Under the pieces are notes generated by a model. It saw nothing but the letters and a program-made list of their open reading frames with translations. It made no database searches and was not told the origin of the DNA. From positions 109,622-116,923 of the forward strand of contig PBGH01000011.1 of NCBI GenBank assembly GCA_002720055.1: a stretch of 7,302 nucleotides of DNA, given 5' to 3'. How positions within the stretch are numbered: position 1 is the first letter of the stretch; each line of letters opens with the position of its first letter. The position numbers were made by a program, and so were the translations under genes. Shown one piece after another: positions 1 through 5,625 of the stretch. Origin of the DNA: Methanobacteriota archaeon. GTDB taxonomy: Archaea > Thermoplasmatota > Poseidoniia > Poseidoniales > Thalassarchaeaceae.

Positions 1-104
1 CTGTTGTCCTCTGCCTCTTGGGCTTGCACCCCGCTAGCTATCATTATCAGGGATAGCAGAACCATCAGCATGCTCATTCCTCTCATCATTTTTTTGTTAT
101 TCAT
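1..104 (-). CDS. atpK: A-type ATP synthase subunit K (proteolipid), N-terminus, partial
   Basis: The first 34 codons of a minus-strand gene cut by the left window edge. It begins MNNKKMMRGM and has a short Lys/Arg-containing N-region, a hydrophobic core at about residues 10-24 (SMLMVLLSLIMIAS) and a small-residue site VQA before QEAEDN. This is a good type I signal peptide with predicted cleavage after Ala28. A perfect GGAGGT lies 6 nt ahead of the ATG. The gene starts 38 nt after the stop of ATPase subunit I on the same strand. In archaeal A-type ATPase operons the gene after I is normally subunit K, the c-ring proteolipid, and some proteolipids carry an N-terminal signal sequence. The proteolipid helices themselves lie outside the window, so the identity comes from gene order, while the presence of a secreted or membrane-inserted N-terminus is seen directly. 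Confidence 0.6.
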   Translation of the reverse strand, partial: MNNKKMMRGMSMLMVLLSLIMIASGVQAQEAEDN

Positions 105-110
105 TTTTTT

Positions 111-116
111 ACCTCC
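111..116 (-). promoter_or_regulatory. Shine-Dalgarno site for the subunit K gene
   Basis: GGAGGT on the minus strand, 6 nt (all A) before the ATG at 104. It is the best ribosome binding site in the window and is the main support that the short open frame running off the left edge is a real gene. Confidence 0.8.
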
Positions 117-142
117 ATTTTGTCAAGCAATCTGCTTGGAAT

Positions 143-2275
143 CTAATAATCTCCCTCTACGAACTTCGATTTTGTTCCGAATGGGTCGAAAGCCTCGCCA
201 CTTGAGTCATAATATTGCCTCATCCATTCCACGAAGTGAAGCCTCGCTGCGTGAATATTCGGACTGAAAAGTCCTAGAACAAGAGCGAAGGTCTGGCCGA
301 GGATCCATCCGAATAGAAGCAAAATTGCTATCAATGGCTCTCCGAAATCTATCTCAGTATACAGCTTTTTATTAGCTGTCTCGGCGATTTTTACTCCGAC
401 TGCTCCAACGGCGAATAGCCTAACATATGATATGACTGAGGGCATCATTCCAACTGCCTCAATTGGGGCCAATCCGACGTTGATGGGGAATGGAACTCCA
501 TGGTACCTGTACAGGGTCCACATAAGCATCAGCACTGAAGCCCCAGTCAGGCTCGCGCCGAAAATCAGCATATCTTCACCACCAGGGCCAATAAATGAGT
601 ACCCGAATAGGAAGCCACCGATTACAAGTATCATCCATGTCCCCTTTTCGAAGAATGCACAGATGAGACCAAATCCTCCGTGACCATTACCATACAAGAG
701 AATATCTCTGAACCCTATTGATAATCCTATGAATATGTGTATTACTCCTAAGTATATCGTAAGGAGTATCAGATGTTCTAGGTTTCCACCGTTATCTACG
801 AGTGCAACACGATGGAAAGGGAACGCTAGAGTGGTGCTGAATGGCCCTTCAAAAACGTAGTGTATTCTTCCATCGTTCGGGTATAATGAAGTCATCCATG
901 AGGCCCATGATGGTATGTCATAAGCGTCCTTGAAACAATGCCCATTTTGCCATACATAGCTACAAGCTTCCGCAGACTTGTACTTGGTCTCGATGTGTGG
1001 GAGAAACTCAAAACCAGCAAACTCGCCATAGATGTAGCCGAATATGACTGTTGCCGACCCAATATATGTCAGGAACTTCCCCCCTAGCATCATCATTTCA
1101 TTGGTCCCAGATTTCGTAATTAGGAGGGCCCCCAAAGCAATAGTTGCCAGTCCATATGCCATATCTCCCAGCATCATTCCGAAGAAAAGTGGATAAGAAA
1201 TCAACATGAAAACAGTAGGATCGATTCTGCCATAGGCCGGCCTGCCAACTGCGTCTGTGAGTAGCTCCATCGGTCTACTTGACGTCCTCTCCTGATATGC
1301 AATTGGGGGCATCTGCTGTTCGTGATGATGGTCAGAATGACCATGGCCACCTCCGCCAGCTTCCATCTCGAAAGGAGTAATGTCAACATGTAGGCAGGAG
1401 TCACTCAATGCTTTAACGACCTCATCAGACCTCCTCATCTGAAGCCAACCGTCAATGACGAATGCGTGATCGGAAACTGCAACCTTTACAGGAGCAGTAA
1501 GGATTTCATGGTCCCTTTCTAAGACTTCCAAGCCACACACAAGCATCGATCCATTTTCTGAAGACCATGAATCCAGCTCTCCCTCGAGGTGTGTTTTCTC
1601 ACTAATCGTATTCTCCTTCTTACTTCTAATCTCAGATAGGAGCTCCGAGACAGATCCGCTACCTGAAGGGATGGGAGTCTGTTGGAAACCCGCAGATTCA
1701 AGTGTAGAATCCGCCTCCTTCGCATCCTCGTTTCGCAAAAAGATAGCCATCATCCCGTCCTGCTTTTTGGAAACAAGAATTATCCCCTTGGAAGCAACAT
1801 TATTGGCTGCTTCAATATCATCAACTCTACCAACGAATGCCGTGATTGAATCGAATCCCGAGAGTAGTTCCAAGTCTACACCGAGCGGCTCCAGTTCTGC
1901 AAGAGAGTACTCCTGCTCCTCTAGTGATCCAATCTCCGTTTCTAAATCTGAAATCTTCGAGCTTAAATCTAGGACCTTTTCGATTTCTTCCTGAAGTCCT
2001 CCTTCAAGTTTATTCCTAATTTCGGAAGCATTCAATGGCCTGGATGGAGGTGTTGCACTGACTACAGATTTAGCCGCCCTAGCCTTCACCAAATCTCTAC
2101 CTACCTCTTCGGACTTATCTCCCGGAACTCCCAATGAGAAGCCCTCTTCGGAATCGTCATAATCCACGATATGCAATGCCTCTAATTCGGCAAGCTTGTC
2201 AATAGCATCAGCAAGCTTACTCTTGGACCCAGCAGCTACCAGCCTTCCCATCTGAAGTGTGTGGACTTGCGACAT
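143..2275 (-). CDS. atpI: A-type ATP synthase subunit I (a-subunit, membrane stator)
   Basis: Subunit I of the A-type H+-ATPase (V-type 116-kDa/a-subunit family), 710 aa. It forms the stator half-channel for ions and links peripheral stalks to the membrane. Residues 1-300 are the cytosolic arm, with the family-like start MSQVHTLQMG and helical stretches near 95-125 and 209-235. A His-rich linker (307-321) joins it to a membrane domain of about seven to eight helices from residue 354. Family hallmarks are MLGDMAYG (368-375), SYVRLFAVG (616-624) with Arg619 as the likely essential proton-channel arginine, and the C-terminal HAARLHFVEW and FDPFG stretches. Residues 420-500 form a long outer loop with Cys438 and Cys447. 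The frame extends 11 codons upstream to 2308, but that would overlap subunit H. The ATG at 2275 lies 13 nt after the H stop and is preferred. It is cotranscribed with H and K. Confidence 0.95.
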   Translation of the reverse strand: MSQVHTLQMGRLVAAGSKSKLADAIDKLAELEALHIVDYDDSEEGFSLGVPGDKSEEVGRDLVKARAAKSVVSATPPSRPLNASEIRNKLEGGLQEEIEKVLDLSSKISDLETEIGSLEEQEYSLAELEPLGVDLELLSGFDSITAFVGRVDDIEAANNVASKGIILVSKKQDGMMAIFLRNEDAKEADSTLESAGFQQTPIPSGSGSVSELLSEIRSKKENTISEKTHLEGELDSWSSENGSMLVCGLEVLERDHEILTAPVKVAVSDHAFVIDGWLQMRRSDEVVKALSDSCLHVDITPFEMEAGGGGHGHSDHHHEQQMPPIAYQERTSSRPMELLTDAVGRPAYGRIDPTVFMLISYPLFFGMMLGDMAYGLATIALGALLITKSGTNEMMMLGGKFLTYIGSATVIFGYIYGEFAGFEFLPHIETKYKSAEACSYVWQNGHCFKDAYDIPSWASWMTSLYPNDGRIHYVFEGPFSTTLAFPFHRVALVDNGGNLEHLILLTIYLGVIHIFIGLSIGFRDILLYGNGHGGFGLICAFFEKGTWMILVIGGFLFGYSFIGPGGEDMLIFGASLTGASVLMLMWTLYRYHGVPFPINVGLAPIEAVGMMPSVISYVRLFAVGAVGVKIAETANKKLYTEIDFGEPLIAILLLFGWILGQTFALVLGLFSPNIHAARLHFVEWMRQYYDSSGEAFDPFGTKSKFVEGDY

Positions 2276-2288
2276 CTGAATCCCCTTT

Positions 2289-2603
2289 CTAAGACCTGAA
2301 CGCGTCAAGAACGGCCTTCACGGCTGCTCCCCTGCTTCCCTCTCCACCGTCGTGAATTAATCCGATTGCCGAATCACCCTCCTTCACGACCTTAGATGCT
2401 TCTCCCTCTGCCGCGCTTCTTGCATCAGAGATTATACTCTGAGAGCTAGATTCAGAGTCTGACTTACCGGCCTGAAATATTTCTGTTGCTGTCAACCTAG
2501 CTTTTGATATGATTTCCGAGGCTTCAGATTCTGCCTTCGCTATCATCTCCTTAGCCTCAGTTTCTGCCCGCCTAATCGCACGAAGAACTTCTTCTCTTCC
2601 CAT
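2289..2603 (-). CDS. atpH: A-type ATP synthase subunit H (peripheral stalk)
   Basis: A 104-residue protein with no membrane segment, almost entirely charged and Ala-rich helix with heptad-like spacing (about residues 3-75), for example EEVLRAIRRAETEAKEM. This is the size and texture of archaeal ATPase subunit H (AhaH), which pairs with subunit E as the right-handed coiled coil of the peripheral stalk. It is the first gene of the operon, directly ahead of subunit I, as in other archaeal clusters. A GTG at 2612 would add three residues, but that codon lies inside the GGTG ribosome site serving the ATG at 2603, so the ATG is chosen. Coiled-coil proteins are weakly constrained in sequence, so the call depends on length, position and composition together. 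Confidence 0.85.
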   Translation of the reverse strand: MGREEVLRAIRRAETEAKEMIAKAESEASEIISKARLTATEIFQAGKSDSESSSQSIISDARSAAEGEASKVVKEGDSAIGLIHDGGEGSRGAAVKAVLDAFRS

Positions 2604-2609
2604 TTTATG

Positions 2610-2615
2610 CACCTA
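2610..2615 (-). promoter_or_regulatory. Ribosome binding site deciding the subunit H start
   Basis: TAGGTG on the minus strand sits 6 nt before ATG 2603. The alternative GTG start at 2612 is made from the last bases of this same site, so the ATG is the likelier start. Confidence 0.6.
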
Positions 2616-2638
2616 CGGTTCTTTGCGAAAGTTGAGGA

Positions 2639-2652
2639 GTTTATCATGATAC
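2639..2652 (-). promoter_or_regulatory. Candidate TATA region for the ATPase operon
   Basis: Read on the minus strand, this AT-rich stretch ends in TGATAAAC. Transcription starting about 25 nt downstream would give a leader of roughly 15-20 nt containing the subunit H ribosome site. No other AT-rich element is as well placed in the spacer. This is inferred from position only. Confidence 0.3.
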
Positions 2653-2704
2653 CCACCCGACTTCCACTATTCTACAGGCAATTCAGTATTTCTTCTGGAA
2701 CGGT

Positions 2705-2713
2705 CCAAATACG
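2705..2713 (+). promoter_or_regulatory. TATA-like element for the methyltransferase gene
   Basis: CCAAATACG, centred about 24 nt before ATG 2733. At the usual archaeal TATA-to-start distance, transcription would begin at or next to the ATG, giving a leaderless mRNA. This agrees with the absence of a ribosome site just ahead of that ATG. Confidence 0.45.
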
Positions 2714-2732
2714 GGTCTCCCTTGGGTGCGCT

Positions 2733-3446
2733 ATGGATGTCAACGGGATGGAGGATGACGAGTGGGAAGAACTCCAGAGGAACCTCCAAGCCACAATTCC
2801 GGTCTATGACAAAATAAATCGTTTTGCCACATTGGGCCAAGTTTCAAGATGGAGGCGGAAGGTAAGAAATATGCTCCCAGAAGGAAGGATCCTGGAAATT
2901 GGTTGTGGACCAGGTAGCTTTGCAGAGGATTTGATTGGACGAGATCTTGTATGCCTAGATCCAATTCCAGAGATGCTCAGGACAGCCGAGGAGAGGGTAA
3001 ATTTTGCTAGAACATCCAGAGGTGAGGGGCCGGCGAAATTTGTCAAAGGCACGGCCGAGAGCCTGCCTTTCGAGGCCGATTATTTCGATGCAGTATGCAC
3101 GCTTTTCTCCTTCAGAGACTGGTTTGACAAGAGAACTGGTCTCTCGGAGTCGCTAAGAGTACTCAAACCTGGAGCTCCCATGGTAATTATTGAGCCTGCG
3201 AAGCTCAACTCAATCCATGGTTTCCTAGGAGTAATTTGGATGAAGTACTGGGTTGCTGCATACGCAAGAATAGTCTGCGGGGCGAAAGATCACCCATGGA
3301 AGTGGCTCACGAAGACTTATTCAGAGTTCGGAACCACAAGAGAGTACATGGATATGCTCAAACAGACTGGCTTTACGGATGTAACTTCTAGTTTAATTTT
3401 TCCTGGAATGGCTACCATCTGGCATGCCAAGGCACCCCTAAAATAG
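2733..3446 (+). CDS. UbiE/MenG-like class I SAM-dependent methyltransferase
   Basis: A 237-aa Rossmann-fold methyltransferase. Residues 24-45 contain YDKINRFATLG followed by WRRK, resembling the N-terminal signature of the UbiE/COQ5/MenG family. Motif I is ILEIGCGPG (53-61), the motif II acidic residue is in CLDPIPEML (74-82), AESLPFEADYFDAV (108-121) is the motif III/IV region, and RVLKPG (142-147) is motif V. The C-terminal AGF/GF-type element is QTGFTDV (211-217). UbiE enzymes C-methylate the quinone ring in ubiquinone and menaquinone synthesis, but related Methyltransf_11 proteins act on many substrates, so the substrate is open. The open frame reaches back to 2607, but the 42 extra residues are not family-like and would overlap the spacer. 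ATG 2733 fits a TATA-like element 24 nt upstream, and ATG 2748 is a second possibility. It converges on the reductase gene. Confidence 0.8.
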   Translation: MDVNGMEDDEWEELQRNLQATIPVYDKINRFATLGQVSRWRRKVRNMLPEGRILEIGCGPGSFAEDLIGRDLVCLDPIPEMLRTAEERVNFARTSRGEGPAKFVKGTAESLPFEADYFDAVCTLFSFRDWFDKRTGLSESLRVLKPGAPMVIIEPAKLNSIHGFLGVIWMKYWVAAYARIVCGAKDHPWKWLTKTYSEFGTTREYMDMLKQTGFTDVTSSLIFPGMATIWHAKAPLK

Positions 3447-4538
3447 CCAAAACATATTCCTACATGTGATTGCTCTCCAGATGAATCCCTTGGTAAGGCG
3501 ATTGAACGAGAGATTAAGGGCCCAGTCCGGGAGTCTGAACATCACGCTTCCCAATTTGAAAGCCCTCTTCGAGTTCCTCATAACATCCCCCATCTGTTCC
3601 TTCCATCTCTTCTCATACTCTGAAAGATCAGTCCCCTGATTAATATGCTCAGCAATCACTTGTCCGGCAATTCTACCACCAATCATTGCTATGGTAATCC
3701 CTGCTCCATTAGAGGGTAGAACCATGCCTGCTGCATCTCCTACCAGTAAATGGTTCTCTTTCACAAAGCTCTTGATCGTTCCAGACATAGGCAGTGATCC
3801 GGCCCCCTTGAAGGTCACCTCTCCATCGTAATTTGAGATGAAATCTTTAGCGAACTTATTCAGACTCCTGCCACCAGCGAGCTTCCTTTGGATTCCAACG
3901 CCTATATTAGATCCTGATTCCTTTGGAAAAACCCAGGCATAGCCTCCTGGGGCAACAGAACCGAAGTGAAGCTCAAGCGCGTCAGTATGGAAACCCTCCT
4001 TTAGAACAAACTTCACTGGGATATTGAGGGACCTTTCCCCCCATTCTCCCTTTCTTATCGGGTCATTGTGTCCTCCAGCCCCTACAATCACCTTACCACG
4101 GATTTTTGTTCCATCTGTAAGAACAACACAATTACCTTCTACCTTGTCTACTCTTTTTCCCAACTTATACTCTGCACCAGACTCCAAAGCGAGCTCAACT
4201 AACGCAGAATCATGTGCCACTCTGTCAAGAACGATTCCTTCGAATTTGTAATCTAGGCCCTTTCCATTAGGCTTGACAATCCTCATCTTGCTCATTTTTT
4301 TTGAAATTGCTGAATCCGGAGTTCTGAATAGGTCATCCATATCTGGTACATTTGGGCATAGTCTACCCATCTCTTCGTTCGTCGGAACGAGCTCCCCACA
4401 CTGAAGGGGGCTCCCTATTGGGTCCCTTCCGTCAATAACCAGTACACTAAGAGCACCTTCTGCTGCATACCTCGCTACGGTACTGCCTGCAGGACCCCCT
4501 CCAACAACTATCACATCCCAATACCTCACATCAGGCAT
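3438..4538 (-). CDS. Geranylgeranyl reductase family FAD-dependent oxidoreductase
   Basis: A 366-aa flavoprotein that would saturate double bonds of geranylgeranyl chains, typically on archaeal ether-lipid precursors (digeranylgeranylglycerophospholipid reductase). The N-terminal FAD Rossmann motif is DVIVVGGGPAGS (8-19) with acidic Asp36 ending strand 2. PLQCGE (44-49) is the family's PxxCGE motif with the active-site-region cysteine. LDRVAHD (104-110), YAWVFPK (200-206) and the second FAD motif GDAAGMVLPSNGAG (267-280) follow in family order. GGAGGT lies 6 nt before the ATG, directly after the stop of the prenyl synthase gene (14-nt gap), so the two genes form one operon and translation is probably coupled. 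The stop codon lies inside the end of the opposing methyltransferase gene. Related reductases also saturate quinone or dolichol-type chains, so the exact substrate is inferred. Confidence 0.9.
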   Translation of the reverse strand: MPDVRYWDVIVVGGGPAGSTVARYAAEGALSVLVIDGRDPIGSPLQCGELVPTNEEMGRLCPNVPDMDDLFRTPDSAISKKMSKMRIVKPNGKGLDYKFEGIVLDRVAHDSALVELALESGAEYKLGKRVDKVEGNCVVLTDGTKIRGKVIVGAGGHNDPIRKGEWGERSLNIPVKFVLKEGFHTDALELHFGSVAPGGYAWVFPKESGSNIGVGIQRKLAGGRSLNKFAKDFISNYDGEVTFKGAGSLPMSGTIKSFVKENHLLVGDAAGMVLPSNGAGITIAMIGGRIAGQVIAEHINQGTDLSEYEKRWKEQMGDVMRNSKRAFKLGSVMFRLPDWALNLSFNRLTKGFIWRAITCRNMFWLF

Positions 4539-4552
4539 CTCTAAACCTCCAT

Positions 4553-5536
4553 TTAGGCTGTCCTTGACTTCGAAATCATTGCAATCTCCATCAAAAGCTC
4601 CTTCGCTTCAGACTCGTGCAGTGATTCTAGGAAATCCAGACTCCTCTGCACATGGTTAGAGATAAGAATCTTAGAATATTCAAAGGATCCCGCCATTTCA
4701 AGTAATTCGCACAACTCACTGAGTCTGTCATTACTGAAGTTTGTCAATACGTCCCTGAGCTGACTTCTTTCTGGGCCATGTAACATGGTGAGAGCATAAA
4801 TTATCGGCAATGTCATCTTTCCTTCATGAACATCAGTACCTCTTGGTTTTCCTATCGTTTCATCCCCTATTAGGTCGAGCAAATCATCAACCAGTTGGAA
4901 AGCCCTCCCCAGTTCCATCCCATAACCCCATAGTGCCTGAATCTTCTCTTCTGAAGCAGAGGCAACCATCGCTGCACTTGAACAACCAGATGCGAAAGGC
5001 CTAGCCGTTTTACCGTCAATTATTTCGTAATAGTCTTCAGGACTTGTACTCAGGTCATTTATATGATGGAATTGAAGTATCTCCCCCGATGCAATACCCG
5101 CGCAAGATTCCCTGACCTGGCCTACAATCCTCTCCTCGTATTTGGCACCTAGTTCGAATCCTAGTGAGAATAGATAGTCACCAGTAATTATTGCATGCGC
5201 CATCCCGTAGGAGGAATGAATTGTGGGCTTTCCCCTACGCATCTTTGACTGATCGTAGACATCATCATGCACTAGGGTGGCAGTGTGGATTAATTCTGCA
5301 GAAAGTGCAAGATCCATGCATTCTCTGATATTCGTCCCCCCCGAAGCACTGTAAGCGAGAATGGACAACATCGGCCTGTATCTTTTCCCACCACCCAATA
5401 GGACTTCTCTGGCTATTGACATTACAGGTTTATCGATTTTAGAAGCCATTTTGGATAGAACTAACTGTTCAATATTCTCCTCAACCAAATTCTTGAATGA
5501 ATCGAGACTCATCGAATCCGAGTTTACCGCATCCAT
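4553..5536 (-). CDS. Polyprenyl (geranylgeranyl-type) diphosphate synthase
   Basis: A 327-aa trans-isoprenyl diphosphate synthase that condenses isopentenyl diphosphate onto an allylic primer, supplying the prenyl chains for archaeal membrane lipids and possibly quinones. It is all-helical with complete catalytic motifs: GGGKRYRP (48-55), the first aspartate-rich motif LVHDDVYD (88-95), MRRGKPT (99-105), GDYLF (119-123), DGKTARPF (174-181) and the second aspartate-rich motif FQLVDDLLD (213-221). Residues 5 and 4 before the first motif are Ala86 and Thr87, small side chains that do not cap the chain-length pocket. The frame extends to a TTG at 5566, but that codon lies in the TATA element. ATG 5536 is 24 nt from the TATA centre and probably leaderless. 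It is the first gene of an operon with the reductase. Confidence 0.93.
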   Translation of the reverse strand: MDAVNSDSMSLDSFKNLVEENIEQLVLSKMASKIDKPVMSIAREVLLGGGKRYRPMLSILAYSASGGTNIRECMDLALSAELIHTATLVHDDVYDQSKMRRGKPTIHSSYGMAHAIITGDYLFSLGFELGAKYEERIVGQVRESCAGIASGEILQFHHINDLSTSPEDYYEIIDGKTARPFASGCSSAAMVASASEEKIQALWGYGMELGRAFQLVDDLLDLIGDETIGKPRGTDVHEGKMTLPIIYALTMLHGPERSQLRDVLTNFSNDRLSELCELLEMAGSFEYSKILISNHVQRSLDFLESLHESEAKELLMEIAMISKSRTA

Positions 5537-5554
5537 GTTAATTGGTCGAGGGGT

Positions 5555-5566
5555 CGTATATATCAA
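5555..5566. promoter_or_regulatory. Shared TATA box of a divergent promoter
   Basis: The TATATAT core (5557-5563) is flanked so that it reads GTATATATC on one strand and GATATATAC on the other. On the minus strand its centre is 24 nt from the prenyl synthase ATG, fitting leaderless transcription. On the plus strand a start about 25 nt downstream, near 5585, would give the HemC-like gene a leader of about 40 nt carrying its ribosome site. It is the only strong TATA element in this 89-bp spacer. Confidence 0.65.
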
Positions 5567-5613
5567 CAGGTGCGCGCGTCGTTCGTATCGGGCACAAGGC
5601 GTGCCTCCCCCTT

Positions 5614-5619
5614 GAGGTG
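5614..5619 (+). promoter_or_regulatory. Ribosome binding site deciding the HemC-like start
   Basis: GAGGTG, 6 nt before ATG 5626. A nearer ATG at 5621 is in another frame and stops after six codons. The far-upstream TTG at 5542 has no such site and precedes the TATA box. Confidence 0.7.
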
Positions 5620-5625
5620 GATGCG

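Noticed and set aside
4..267. 87-codon plus-strand open frame at the left edge
   Set aside because: It lies antisense to the signal-peptide gene and the end of subunit I, both well supported, and shows no recognisable domain.
1201..1725. Minus-strand open frames of 67-68 codons inside subunit I
   Set aside because: They are out-of-frame shadows of the subunit I gene, with Arg-rich composition and no start signals.
2276..2308. Upstream extension of subunit I by 11 codons
   Set aside because: It would overlap the end of subunit H by 20 nt. The added residues are not family-like, and the start at 2275 gives the usual N-terminus.
2607..2732. N-terminal extension of the methyltransferase by 42 residues
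   Set aside because: It would nearly abut the subunit H start and cover the likely promoter. The extra residues do not resemble the family, and a TATA-like element fits ATG 2733.
5537..5566. TTG start extending the prenyl synthase by 10 residues
   Set aside because: The TTG sits at the TATA element itself, and the ATG at 5536 is at leaderless distance from it.
5604..5617. Small hairpin CCTC...GAGG over the HemC-like ribosome site
   Set aside because: There are only four base pairs around a six-base loop. That is too weak to claim a translational switch.
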